Shown piece after piece: positions 38,033-46,620 of a DNA stretch of 64,000 bases. The stretch comes from Steroidobacter denitrificans. GTDB lineage: Bacteria > Pseudomonadota > Gammaproteobacteria > Steroidobacterales > Steroidobacteraceae. Below the pieces are notes generated by a model that worked only from the letters and a program-made list of their open reading frames with translations, searched no databases and was not told the origin of the DNA. Location of the stretch: positions 1,266,001 to 1,330,000 of the forward strand of contig NZ_CP011971.1 of the NCBI RefSeq assembly GCF_001579945.1, in the 5' to 3' direction. The stretch's first letter is position 1. Each line of letters starts with the position of its first letter. The translations under genes and the position numbers were made by a program.

Positions 38033-38067
38033 ATCCCGGAATAGGTGCCAGGCACCTATTCCGGGAT
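38033..38067. terminator. Perfect 17-bp inverted repeat downstream of the lipoprotein
   Basis: Arms 38033-38049 and 38051-38067 pair exactly around one central base, with a TAGGTGCC/GGCACCTA core. It may act as a transcription terminator or mRNA end; it also resembles mobile REP-type palindromes. A T-run is absent. Confidence 0.65.
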
Positions 38068-38077
38068 TAGCGGGGTT

Positions 38078-38093
38078 TGGCACGCATCCTGCT
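38078..38093 (+). promoter_or_regulatory. Sigma-54 promoter of the DUF2802 gene
   Basis: TGGCACG, four bases, CTGCT: an exact -24 box, the essential -12 GC and correct spacing. It ends 83 bases before the chosen start. Confidence 0.7.
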
Positions 38094-38175
38094 AGTGGTC
38101 TCTTGGGCCGGATTGCTCGCGTCGGGATTCTGACGCCGGCATCCACGGTGCATGACCGACCTCAGGGGAGCTGCG

Positions 38176-38697
38176 ATGTTCGAAATTCTGCCGAATCCGT
38201 CGCTGGAAACGATGGCGCTGGCCGCCCGCGCCATCCTGCTGGCGGGTGCTTTCTGGGTGTTCGCCCTGGCGTTTGCGCGCTGGCGACGGGCCGACGAGCG
38301 CCAGACACGCGCGTTGCAAGATCGATTCGAACAGGCGTTTTCCGAATTACGCAGCCTGCACGAGACGGTCAGCGTCATGAATGCGCGCATCGAGGCCTTG
38401 GGCGAGCGCACCGAGTCGCAGGTCCGGCTGGCGCCAGCCACGATCACCTCGGCGCAGCGCGGCTATGATCTTGCGGCACGGTTGGTCCGCAACGGCGCCA
38501 CGGCCGAGGAACTCGTCGCCAGCTGCGGAATCACCCGGCATGAGGCGGAACTGCTGGCGCGCCTGCATGCCGCCAAGACGCGGGAATCCCTCGCGTCCGA
38601 TGCGGAAATGGGGCACATGAATGCGAAGATGTCCGGTCCAGCCAGCGCCGCTGCGGCCAGCCGCAAGCGCGGTTCCTTGTTGAGCGTGGTCAGCTAG
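38176..38697 (+). CDS. DUF2802-like membrane-anchored protein (173 aa)
   Basis: The product has one N-terminal membrane helix (about 17-35, ARAILLAGAFWVFALAFA), a coiled coil (about 45-80) and a C-terminal helix-turn-helix-like segment (YDLAARLVRNGATAEELVASCGITRHEAELLARLH) typical of DUF2802 proteins found next to flagellar and chemotaxis genes. AGGGGAG five bases before the ATG at 38176 fixes the start. Function unknown. Confidence 0.8.
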   Translation: MFEILPNPSLETMALAARAILLAGAFWVFALAFARWRRADERQTRALQDRFEQAFSELRSLHETVSVMNARIEALGERTESQVRLAPATITSAQRGYDLAARLVRNGATAEELVASCGITRHEAELLARLHAAKTRESLASDAEMGHMNAKMSGPASAAAASRKRGSLLSVVS

Positions 38698-38739
38698 TGA
38701 CGACAGGCCTAACCAATCCTACCCATCGGTCGGCGAGAG

Positions 38740-39012
38740 TCAGCCGACGTCGCGTTTCCCGGTGACATTCCAGGCGAACGCCAATACCTGGGCGACGGCG
38801 ACATAGAGTTCGCGCGGAATCTCGTTGCCCAATTCGACACGCGACAATGCGCAGGCCAGTGCGCTGTCCTGTTGCAAGGGCACGTCATGCTCGCGTGCCG
38901 TGTCGATGATACGTTGCGCCAGCGCGCCGCCGCCCTTGGCCACCACGCGCGGCGCGCCGCAGCGGTTGTAGTGCAATGCGACGGCAAGCGGTGGGCGGGG
39001 ACGCTCATTCAT
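38740..39012 (-). CDS. FlhX, stand-alone FlhB C-terminal domain protein (90 aa)
   Basis: The 90-residue product matches the FlhB cytoplasmic fragment generated by autocleavage: PPLAVALHYNRCGAPRVVAKGGG aligns with PTHFAVALRYDEKRMRAPVVVAKG, and ELYVAVAQVLAFAWNV with the FlhB end. The NPTH motif itself is not kept; the protein begins where the cleaved fragment would begin. The start at 39012 overlaps the FliK-like gene by 4 bp. It lacks membrane segments. It may replace or compete with the FlhB C-terminal fragment in the specificity switch. Confidence 0.88.
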   Translation of the reverse strand: MNERPRPPLAVALHYNRCGAPRVVAKGGGALAQRIIDTAREHDVPLQQDSALACALSRVELGNEIPRELYVAVAQVLAFAWNVTGKRDVG

Positions 39013-40250
39013 GCCTTCACATCCAGTAACCGCACGGTACGTGTGCGAGGATCGCCGGCGGGCAGGCCGTGCAGACACATGATCCTGTCGATATCCAGTC
39101 CGGCCTCTCGCAGTGCAGCTTCGAGTTCGCCCGCACGTGCGGACAACGCTTCCACGACGGCCGGCGATTCGGCTCGCAGCTGCACGCCGATACGCCGGCC
39201 GTCAAGCGTCACCTTGGCATGCAATCCACCCGCCGTGCCCAGATCCAGCGCGGCCTCGACACTCCAGCTCTGCGCGGCGCATTCATCCGGTGAATCCTCG
39301 TTCGGTCTGCCGGATCGCTCGCCCAATGTGCCGGGGCCTTCGTGAGCCGGACACGCCGGTGCGCCGTCGTGCTCGATGCGCAGGCGCAGCACATAGGCTC
39401 GTTCCTCGTGCCGCACGGGAAGTTCGATCAGGATGGGCTGTGTCGGCGTACCCGCGGCGTAGTTGGCGATCTGGGTCGTCATCAGGCGCGCCAGAGCGCC
39501 CTCGGCATGCCGCGCCAGTTCGTTGAGCTGCGGCGCAGGCGTATCGAGCAAGGCAAGACTGGCAGGAGCGGCAGGCAAGGGAGTCAGGGGGCCTCCCGAG
39601 GCCGGCAGCGGGAAATGCGTCCCAGTGCCGGGACCGGCAGCCGATGCACGCGCGCCTTGCAACTGCAGTGTACGCACCAGCGACAGCAGCAGTGCCTTCA
39701 GGTCCGAGCGCAGCGCCGCGTTTGCGCCGGCGGCCAGGTGCGCCTCCAGGAATACGCCTGAGCGGACCAGGGCGTCGCGCAGCGCTGCGGGATCGCCGAG
39801 CTTGGCCGTCTCCGGCAGCGCCTGCCACAAGCCGGTTGCCGCCAGCGTCACTTCCCGCGGCAGGCCTTGAGTGCCGCCCTTGCCCTGTGCGAGCCATGCC
39901 AGGTTCGCCAGCAGCAGCGCCGGGCTTTCCTGGCGCGGTACATATTTGCGCAATGCATCCGTCATGAAGTCGGCTTCGCTCGAGGCGGAAGATGAGAGCG
40001 TCTCCAGTGCAAGCACCGGGCTATTGCGCAGTACACGCAGCTGCAGGGTTTCGCCGTGACGAGGGCCGGTCATATCGCCGGAGGCGATGCGTGCCGGATG
40101 ACGCTGTGCACCGATGTCCAGCCACAGCTGCTGCTGGGTGGAATCGCGCACGGCAACGGCCTGGACGATGGCGCCGACGCGCCATTCCGACAGCAGGCTG
40201 GGACTGGAGCCGGCTCCCATCCCGCGAAAATTCAACAGCTCGACACGCAT
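39009..40250 (-). CDS. Second FliK-like hook-length control protein (413 aa)
   Basis: The C-terminal part has the Flg_hook/FliK pattern (GGLHAKVTLDGRRIGVQLRAESPAVVEALSARAGELEAALREAGLDIDRIMCLHG). The N-terminus is a beta-rich region (VGAIVQAVAVRDSTQQQLWLDIGAQRHPARI). It is coupled to the FlhB-like gene, as hook-length proteins and FlhB act together. Its promoter is a sigma-28-type site, unlike the early fliK at 21584. Either this or the shorter gene could be the functional ruler. Confidence 0.82.
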   Translation of the reverse strand: MRVELLNFRGMGAGSSPSLLSEWRVGAIVQAVAVRDSTQQQLWLDIGAQRHPARIASGDMTGPRHGETLQLRVLRNSPVLALETLSSSASSEADFMTDALRKYVPRQESPALLLANLAWLAQGKGGTQGLPREVTLAATGLWQALPETAKLGDPAALRDALVRSGVFLEAHLAAGANAALRSDLKALLLSLVRTLQLQGARASAAGPGTGTHFPLPASGGPLTPLPAAPASLALLDTPAPQLNELARHAEGALARLMTTQIANYAAGTPTQPILIELPVRHEERAYVLRLRIEHDGAPACPAHEGPGTLGERSGRPNEDSPDECAAQSWSVEAALDLGTAGGLHAKVTLDGRRIGVQLRAESPAVVEALSARAGELEAALREAGLDIDRIMCLHGLPAGDPRTRTVRLLDVKA

Positions 40251-40293
40251 GATCGAAAGTTGCAGGCGCCATAGCGTGAACTACTTCACTCTA

Positions 40294-40320
40294 TTAACGG
40301 CAGATGTCCCTGGAGCTTGA
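40294..40320 (-). promoter_or_regulatory. Sigma-28 promoter of fliK2-flhX (minus strand)
   Basis: On the minus strand: TCAAGCTC (40313-40320), 11 bases, GCCGTTAA (40294-40301). It is back to back with the che operon promoter; the two -35 boxes are six bases apart. Confidence 0.75.
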
Positions 40321-40326
40321 GGATGC

Positions 40327-40353
40327 TAAAGACACCCGGCGAGGTGCCGATAC
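40327..40353 (+). promoter_or_regulatory. Sigma-28 promoter of the chemotaxis operon
   Basis: TAAAGACA, 11 bases, GCCGATAC: the best match to TAAAGTTT-N11-GCCGATAA in the window. The predicted start is near 40360, 50 bases before the STAS gene. Confidence 0.85.
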
Positions 40354-40409
40354 GATAAAGCGAACTTGATCAATCGCGTCAGTCAGCTTGCCGTTGCCAA
40401 CCACTCATC

Positions 40410-40835
40410 ATGAAGACGACGAAAAGAAAGAACCGTTCCACTGCGCCGGCTCGCGTCAAGGACGCGGCACACGCGCCGGGGACGGCCGCGTCGGGCGCGC
40501 ATGTCGTGCTGGCCGGCCATTGCTGCGTAAAAGACGCGGCCGCCTTGAAACAATCCTTGTGCGACTTCGTCGCCGAACCCGCTCTCGTCATGCTCGATGC
40601 ACATGCCGTGGAACGGATCGATACGGCCGCCATACAGCTGTTGTGCGCCTTTGCACGCGAACGTGCCGGGCAGGGCTACCCGATCGCTTGGTCAGGCGAC
40701 ACGGCGATCGTGCGCGAGGCGGCCGCCGTACTCGGCGTCGAGCCCTTGCTATCGTTACCGCCGATGGACGCTGCGATGACGGTTTCGGCATCCAAGGAAT
40801 CGGCTCAACAGCCAGCCATGAACAGTCAGCCATGA
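40410..40835 (+). CDS. STAS-domain protein at the head of the che operon
   Basis: The 141-residue product has a basic N-terminus and a STAS domain (about 28-115: HVVLAGHCCVKDAAALKQSLCDF, then LVMLDAHAVERIDTAAIQLLCAFARER). The family's phosphorylated Ser position reads DTA, so a Thr could serve. STAS proteins act as partner-switch antagonists; a homologue before cheY-cheA occurs in related clusters, but its target is unknown. Confidence 0.8.
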   Translation: MKTTKRKNRSTAPARVKDAAHAPGTAASGAHVVLAGHCCVKDAAALKQSLCDFVAEPALVMLDAHAVERIDTAAIQLLCAFARERAGQGYPIAWSGDTAIVREAAAVLGVEPLLSLPPMDAAMTVSASKESAQQPAMNSQP

Positions 40836-40845
40836 GAGCTTCGCT

Positions 40846-41208
40846 ATGACGCACATCCTTGCCGTTGATGATTCGCCGTCGATGCGCGACATGGTGCGCA
40901 TCGCGCTGACTGATGCGGGTTTCGATCTGACTCAGGCGGCCAGCGGTCAGGAGGCGCTCGAACTGGCGCGGCAGACATCGTTCGATCTGGTGCTGTCCGA
41001 CGTCAATATGCCTGAGATGAACGGCATCGAGCTGATCCGGGCGCTGCGCGCCGAATCATCCTACCGGCATACACCCATCCTGATGCTCACGACCGAGAGT
41101 TCGGTGGAGCGCAAGCGAGAGGGCAAGGAGGCAGGCGCCACCGGATGGATCGTCAAGCCCTTCGACCCGGCGCAACTGGTTGCGACGATGCACCGCGTGC
41201 TGAGGTAG
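40846..41208 (+). CDS. CheY-like single-domain response regulator
   Basis: The 120-residue product has receiver residues Asp8-Asp9, Asp52 (LSDVNMPEMNG) and Lys in WIVKPFDPAQL. It lies between the STAS gene and cheA, 2 bp before cheA. Because the cheZ-linked CheY at 33925 looks like the motor regulator, this one may be a phosphate sink or work with the STAS protein (inference). Confidence 0.92.
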   Translation: MTHILAVDDSPSMRDMVRIALTDAGFDLTQAASGQEALELARQTSFDLVLSDVNMPEMNGIELIRALRAESSYRHTPILMLTTESSVERKREGKEAGATGWIVKPFDPAQLVATMHRVLR

Positions 41209-41210
41209 TC

Positions 41211-43409
41211 ATGGCGATCGATCTTGCGCAATTTCACGATGCGTTCTTCGATGAAAGTTTCGAAGCACTCGACCAGATGGAGTCGGCGCTGCTCAAGCTC
41301 AACCCGGGTGCGCCGGATCCCGAGCTGATCAACACGATCTTTCGCGTCGCGCATTCGATCAAGGGCGGCAGCGCGACGTTCGGTTTTTCCGAAGTCGCCT
41401 CGTTTACCCATACCTGCGAAACGCTTCTGGACGAGCTTCGCGGCAATCGCATGCAGGTAACGCGCCCGATCACGGACCTGCTGTTGAAATCGGTCGACGT
41501 CATGCGTGAGATGCTTCGCGCGGTACAGCACAAGGAACCGATCGACGCACAGCGGGTCGCGGACTTGCAGTTCGACCTCGAATTGACGATCGCCCAGAAG
41601 GATAACGCGCCCGCGGCAAGCCCGACCCCGACCCCAACCCCGGCCGCGGCCGCCTCACAACCGGAGTCGCTGTCGGCGCCGGTCGCTCAGGCTCTGCCGG
41701 AATCCTTGATGGCGCGGCGCTGGCGCATCCAGTTCAAGCCCTATCCGCAGCTGTTCGCGCACGGCAACGATCCCCTGCGCATGCTGCGTGAGTTGGCGGA
41801 AATCGGCGATCTGACGGTGACGGCCCGAAGCGAAGACCTGCCGCCGCTGACCGAACTCGAGCCTGAGTCCTGCTATCTGTCGTGGGATCTCACGCTCGAC
41901 ACCGAGGTGACGCGGGAAGTCATCGCCCAGGTGTTTGATTGGGCCGAGGGCGACTGTGAATTGCATATCGAACAGGATTCGGCGTCCAGTGATGGCCTGA
42001 GCGCCGGCGATTCCGGCATCGACGCGGTCCGGCCGCTCGCGTCCCCGGCGGCATCCGCCGAACCCACGAGCGCTCCGGCTGGAAACTCGCCGTCGGCCGG
42101 CGCCCCAACGGGCGCAGCGGCCTCCGGGAATGTCGTCAGCCTGGTCGGCGAGGCCCGCCCGGCGGTCGAGCCCGCACGTGGGACGAGTACGCCCGCGGAA
42201 GGCACCGAAGGCGCCAAAAGCGGACTCGGCGATGCAAGTTCCATTCGTGTGAGCACGGACAAGATCGACGAGCTCATGAATATCGTCGGGGAACTCGTCA
42301 TTACCCAATCCATGCTCACTCAATTAGGCGCGACGATTCCCGGCCATGTGGCCGAGCAGCTGCGCTCGGGACTGGCGCAACTCGAAAGAAACGTCCGTGA
42401 GTTGCAGGAAAGCGTCATGCGTGTTCGGATGCTGCCGATCAGTTTCGTGTTCAGCCGCTTCCCGCGCATGGTCCGTGACGTCAGCCAGCGCCTGGGCAAG
42501 CAAGTCGCCCTGAAAATGACCGGTGATCAGACTGAACTCGACAAGACGATACTGGAGAAGATCGGCGATCCGCTCGTGCACCTGGTGCGCAACAGCGTCG
42601 ATCATGGTATCGAACAGCCCGAGGTGCGGCTGGCGGCGGGCAAGCCGGCCCATGGCACGGTTTATCTGGAGGCTTACCACAAGGGCGGCAACATCACGGT
42701 CGAGGTCAGCGACGACGGCGGCGGCCTGGACAAGGAAAAGATTCTCGCGAAGGCGCGTGCACGCGGTATCGTCGGAGCGAATGAGGTGCTCAGCGACGAG
42801 GCCATTCACGATCTGATTTTCGGCGCCGGATTCTCCACGGCCGAGCAGACGACCGACATCTCCGGGCGCGGCGTCGGCATGGACGTGGTGCGCAGAAACA
42901 TCAAGGAATTGGGTGGGACGATCGAGGTTCGCTCCACGCCCGGCGCCGGCTCGCGCTTCATCATCACGCTGCCCCTTACGCTGGCGATCGTCGACGGCCA
43001 GTCGGTGGCGGTGGGCACGGAGACCTACATCGTGCCCTTGATCACGATCATCGAGTCGCTGCAGCTCAAGCCCGGCATGGTCAATCGCGTGGCGGGCCAG
43101 GGCGAAGTGTTCTGGTTTCGCGATGCCTACGTGCCGGTCATGCGCCTGCACGAGGTGTTCGGCGTCCAGCCCCGCACCACCCAACTTCATGAAGGCTTGA
43201 TCATGGTCGTGGAAGGCGAAGGGCGCAAGGTAGGTTTGTTTGTCGACGATCTGCTCGGACAGCAGCAGGTAGTCATCAAATCGCTGGAAAGCAATTTCCG
43301 TCGTGTGGATGGGGTGTCCGGCGCGACCATCCTGGGAGATGGCGCGGTGGCGCTGATCCTGGATGTTTCCGGCCTGGTACGTGTGGCCATGCAGCGCGTG
43401 GCCGCTTGA
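41211..43409 (+). CDS. cheA: CheA, chemotaxis histidine kinase
   Basis: CheA phosphorylates CheY and CheB in response to receptors. The 732-residue product has an HPt domain with His48 (RVAHSIKGGSATFGF), a middle region (about 185-260), the dimerisation helices (about 345-410), the ATPase (N box LVHLVRNSVDHGIEQ, G boxes VSDDGGGLD and DISGRGVGMDVVRRNI) and a CheW-like domain. The chosen ATG gives the canonical MAIDLAQFHDAFFDESFEALDQME start. Confidence 0.97.
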   Translation: MAIDLAQFHDAFFDESFEALDQMESALLKLNPGAPDPELINTIFRVAHSIKGGSATFGFSEVASFTHTCETLLDELRGNRMQVTRPITDLLLKSVDVMREMLRAVQHKEPIDAQRVADLQFDLELTIAQKDNAPAASPTPTPTPAAAASQPESLSAPVAQALPESLMARRWRIQFKPYPQLFAHGNDPLRMLRELAEIGDLTVTARSEDLPPLTELEPESCYLSWDLTLDTEVTREVIAQVFDWAEGDCELHIEQDSASSDGLSAGDSGIDAVRPLASPAASAEPTSAPAGNSPSAGAPTGAAASGNVVSLVGEARPAVEPARGTSTPAEGTEGAKSGLGDASSIRVSTDKIDELMNIVGELVITQSMLTQLGATIPGHVAEQLRSGLAQLERNVRELQESVMRVRMLPISFVFSRFPRMVRDVSQRLGKQVALKMTGDQTELDKTILEKIGDPLVHLVRNSVDHGIEQPEVRLAAGKPAHGTVYLEAYHKGGNITVEVSDDGGGLDKEKILAKARARGIVGANEVLSDEAIHDLIFGAGFSTAEQTTDISGRGVGMDVVRRNIKELGGTIEVRSTPGAGSRFIITLPLTLAIVDGQSVAVGTETYIVPLITIIESLQLKPGMVNRVAGQGEVFWFRDAYVPVMRLHEVFGVQPRTTQLHEGLIMVVEGEGRKVGLFVDDLLGQQQVVIKSLESNFRRVDGVSGATILGDGAVALILDVSGLVRVAMQRVAA

Positions 43410-43466
43410 GTTTCAGTTTGACTCGTCTTCGAAAATATATATTCGAACCAACGTTGAGGAATCGGC

Positions 43467-45191
43467 ATGAGTATTTTCAATATCAGCGTCAAGGCGAAAC
43501 TTTTTTCGACGCTGGCCATGACCGGCGTGGTCATGATCGTGGTCGGCATGCTGGGGCTTTCGGGCACCTATCGCAGTAATGCCGATCTCGACGGCATTTT
43601 CTCCAACCGCTTCATGCCCACCGGCTGGGTAGGCACGATCGAAGCATACGAACGGGAAGTGCTGGAGATGGCGGAGGATGTGATCATCCGCCAGGATGCG
43701 CCTGCGGTCAGGGCGGCGAGCGGCCTGCTGCGTGAGCGCGAGGCGGCCGTGAAGGAGTTGTTGCAAAAATTACGCGCCACCGATCTGACCGACAAGGAAC
43801 GCGACATCGTCGATCAGTTCAGCCGCCAGGGGGGCGATGTCATCACATTCGTCCAGGAGGCGCTGGCGGCTGCCGAGTCTGGCGTATTCCAGAAGGCCGA
43901 AACCACCCTGATCGAAAAGGCGCGCCCGACCTATGTGCAGTTGAGCGCCACCGGCGATCAACTGCTGAAGACCCAGATCGAGGTCGCGCAGGGCATGCGG
44001 GCGACGGCGGAATCGAGCTTCAAGCGCATGAGCGCGATCATCATCGCGGCAATCATCCTGAGTATCACGCTGGGTGCCTTTGTGGGCTTCCTGCTGGTTC
44101 GCTCCATCAGCCAGGCACTCGCTGCCGCGGTGCATATCGCCGACCGCATCGCCGGTGGCGATCTCGGGAATGAAGTCAGCGCGGCCGGCAATGACGAATT
44201 GGGGCGCCTGCTGGATTCCCTCAAGCGCATGGACGGCAAGCTGGTCGAGATCGTCGGCGGTGTGCGCAGCAGCGCCGACGCGGTCGGCGCCGCGGCGCGC
44301 CAGCTCTCGCACGGCAACGACGACCTGTCACAGCGTACCCAGGAGCAGGCGGCGGCCCTGGAGGAAACCGCTTCCAGCATGGAGGAAATGACCGCTACAG
44401 TGAAACAGAACGCCGACAATGCCCGCCAGGCCAACCAGCTGGCGGTGGGTGCGCGCGAACAGGCGGAAAAGGGCGGCGCCGTCGTTCATCGCGCCATCGG
44501 CGCAATGGGCGAGATCAACGAGTCCAGCCGCAAGATTGCCGATATCATCGGTGTCATCGACGAAATCGCCTTCCAGACGAATCTGCTGGCGTTGAACGCC
44601 GCGGTCGAGGCGGCTCGCGCCGGCGAGCAAGGACGCGGCTTCGCGGTCGTCGCCACGGAAGTGCGTAATCTGGCGCAGCGCAGTGCAAGCGCCGCCAAGG
44701 AGATCAAGGAGCTGATCAACGATTCGGTCGACAAGGTCAAGGTCGGCTCGGAACTCGTGGATGAATCCGGCAAGACCCTGGCGGAAATCATGGAAAGCGT
44801 CAAGAAGGTGACCGATATCGTCGCCGAGATCGCCGCGGCCAGCGAGGAGCAGTCCGCGGGCATCGAGCAGGTCAACAATGCCGTCAGTCAGATGGACAAT
44901 GTCACTCAGCAGAACGCCGCGCTGGTCGAGGAGGCGTCCGCCGCCAGCAAGGCCATGGAGCAGCAATCCAACACTCTGGTGGCGCAGATCGGCTATTTCC
45001 GCAGTGGCGCAGCGACGGCGGCTCAGTCGTCCGTGGAGAGCGCGCTTCCGCACAGCGCCGCTGCCGCGTTTACGCCGAGGCGGCCTGCCGTCAACGTCGG
45101 TGCGCGCGCCCGTGCGGCGCACGACGCTGTGTCCCGCCCGGCACCGCTGGCCCGCGCCAGCGGCGATGACAGCAGCTGGAGCGAATTCTAG
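43467..45191 (+). CDS. Methyl-accepting chemotaxis protein
   Basis: The 574-residue transducer has two membrane helices (about 11-33 and 189-211), a periplasmic four-helix-type ligand domain, a HAMP domain, and a signalling domain with the tip [33 protein letters not shown]. It ends DDSSWSEF, which resembles the WxxF tether used by CheR/CheB in E. coli receptors. GAGGAA precedes the ATG. It lies inside the che operon between cheA and cheW. The ligand is unknown. Confidence 0.95.
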   Translation: MSIFNISVKAKLFSTLAMTGVVMIVVGMLGLSGTYRSNADLDGIFSNRFMPTGWVGTIEAYEREVLEMAEDVIIRQDAPAVRAASGLLREREAAVKELLQKLRATDLTDKERDIVDQFSRQGGDVITFVQEALAAAESGVFQKAETTLIEKARPTYVQLSATGDQLLKTQIEVAQGMRATAESSFKRMSAIIIAAIILSITLGAFVGFLLVRSISQALAAAVHIADRIAGGDLGNEVSAAGNDELGRLLDSLKRMDGKLVEIVGGVRSSADAVGAAARQLSHGNDDLSQRTQEQAAALEETASSMEEMTATVKQNADNARQANQLAVGAREQAEKGGAVVHRAIGAMGEINESSRKIADIIGVIDEIAFQTNLLALNAAVEAARAGEQGRGFAVVATEVRNLAQRSASAAKEIKELINDSVDKVKVGSELVDESGKTLAEIMESVKKVTDIVAEIAAASEEQSAGIEQVNNAVSQMDNVTQQNAALVEEASAASKAMEQQSNTLVAQIGYFRSGAATAAQSSVESALPHSAAAAFTPRRPAVNVGARARAAHDAVSRPAPLARASGDDSSWSEF

Positions 45192-45212
45192 GAATTCAGT
45201 GGAGTCCATTTC

Positions 45213-45707
45213 ATGAGTCAACACACGGGCCCCCAGTCGACCGTCTCGAACCAGATGCTCACCTTCACGCTGGGAGAGGAGACCTACGGAGTCGACATCC
45301 TGCGCGTTCAGGAGATTCGCGGCTGGTCGCCGGTGACGCGCATTCCTCAGGCGCCCGCGCACGTACTGGGCGTGCTGAATCTGCGCGGCTCGATCGTTCC
45401 GATCGTGGATCTGCGCATGCGCTTCAATTTGGAACATGCCGAATACACGCCGCTGACCGTCATTATCGTATTGTCGGTGGAGTCGGCGGTGGGCCGTCGG
45501 GATTTCGGCCTGGTCGTCGATGGAGTGTCCGATGTGGTGGATGTGGCCGGCGACGATATCAAGCCCGCCCCCGAGTTCGGTGAACAGGTGAGCACCGAAT
45601 TCATCGAAGGCATTGCGGCGATTTCCGGGCGCATGGTCATGTTGCTGGATATCGATCGCCTCATCGGCGGGGAAGTCGCCGAGGCTGTAGCCCTGTCAGC
45701 GGCCTGA
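45213..45707 (+). CDS. cheW: CheW, coupling protein
   Basis: CheW couples receptors to CheA. The 164-residue product has the full CheW domain (LTFTLGEETYGVDILRVQEIRGWSPVTRIPQAPAHVLGVLNLRGSIVPIVDLR). It is 21 bp after the receptor gene and 7 bp before cheR. Confidence 0.96.
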   Translation: MSQHTGPQSTVSNQMLTFTLGEETYGVDILRVQEIRGWSPVTRIPQAPAHVLGVLNLRGSIVPIVDLRMRFNLEHAEYTPLTVIIVLSVESAVGRRDFGLVVDGVSDVVDVAGDDIKPAPEFGEQVSTEFIEGIAAISGRMVMLLDIDRLIGGEVAEAVALSAA

Positions 45708-45714
45708 CGTTGTC

Positions 45715-46620
45715 GTGACATCGATTGTGGACCGCTGCGCCACCACGCTGGATGACGCCGTCGATCCTCATCCGATCGTGCACGGTCCCGTGCTTGGCGA
45801 CGCCGAGTTCGAGTTCATCCGGCATGTCATCGGCGAGAACGCGGGCATCGTGCTGGGCCCGAACAAGCGGCAGCTGGTGCAGGGCCGGCTCGGGCGGCGG
45901 CTGCGCGAGCTGGGGCTGTCATCCTATGCAGCCTATTGCGACCATGTGCGGGAATCCGGCCCCGAAGAGCTGGTCAGGCTGATCAACGCCCTGACCACGA
46001 ATGTCACGGCGTTCTTCCGGGAGAATCATCATTTCGAGGCGCTTGCCTCCTACATGCTTCCCGAAGCCATGCAGCGCAATGCTGCGAGCCGGCGGATCCG
46101 CCTGTGGTCGGCCGGCTGCTCGACCGGAGAGGAGCCGTATTGCCTGGCCATGACTGCCATCGAGGCGATAGGTTCTTCGGCCCGCTGGGATCTGAAGATC
46201 CTGGCGACGGATATCGACAGCAACGTAGTGGCCTCGGCTCAAGGTGGGATTTACCCGGTGGAGCGCCTGGAGGCGGTTCCGCAGGGACGCCTGAGCCGGT
46301 TTTTTCACAAGGGCCGTAACGAGCAGACGGGCCGCGCGATGCTCAAGCGGGAGGTGCGTGACAGGGTGACCTTTCGTACGCTCAACCTGCTGCACAACTG
46401 GCCTATGCGCGGGCCTTTCGACGTGATCTTTTGCCGCAATGTCATGATCTATTTCGATCAGCCGACGCGTGAGCGGCTGGTGCGCCGATTCGCAGAATTG
46501 CTGGTGCCGGGCGGCTATCTGTGCATCGGGCATTCCGAATCCATCCATCACGGCACGGCGCCGCTTCGTCTGGTCGGCAAGACAATCTATCGTAGAAATA
46601 CAGGCGATTCCCATGATTGA
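45715..46620 (+). CDS. cheR: CheR, receptor methyltransferase (GTG start)
   Basis: CheR methylates receptor glutamates using S-adenosylmethionine. The 301-residue product has the CheR N-domain (about 25-85, with RLGRRLRELGLSSYAAY) and the methyltransferase domain with SAGCSTGEEPYCLAM and FDVIFCRNVMIYFDQ. The start is GTG at 45715. It overlaps cheD by 8 bp. Confidence 0.95.
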   Translation: MTSIVDRCATTLDDAVDPHPIVHGPVLGDAEFEFIRHVIGENAGIVLGPNKRQLVQGRLGRRLRELGLSSYAAYCDHVRESGPEELVRLINALTTNVTAFFRENHHFEALASYMLPEAMQRNAASRRIRLWSAGCSTGEEPYCLAMTAIEAIGSSARWDLKILATDIDSNVVASAQGGIYPVERLEAVPQGRLSRFFHKGRNEQTGRAMLKREVRDRVTFRTLNLLHNWPMRGPFDVIFCRNVMIYFDQPTRERLVRRFAELLVPGGYLCIGHSESIHHGTAPLRLVGKTIYRRNTGDSHD

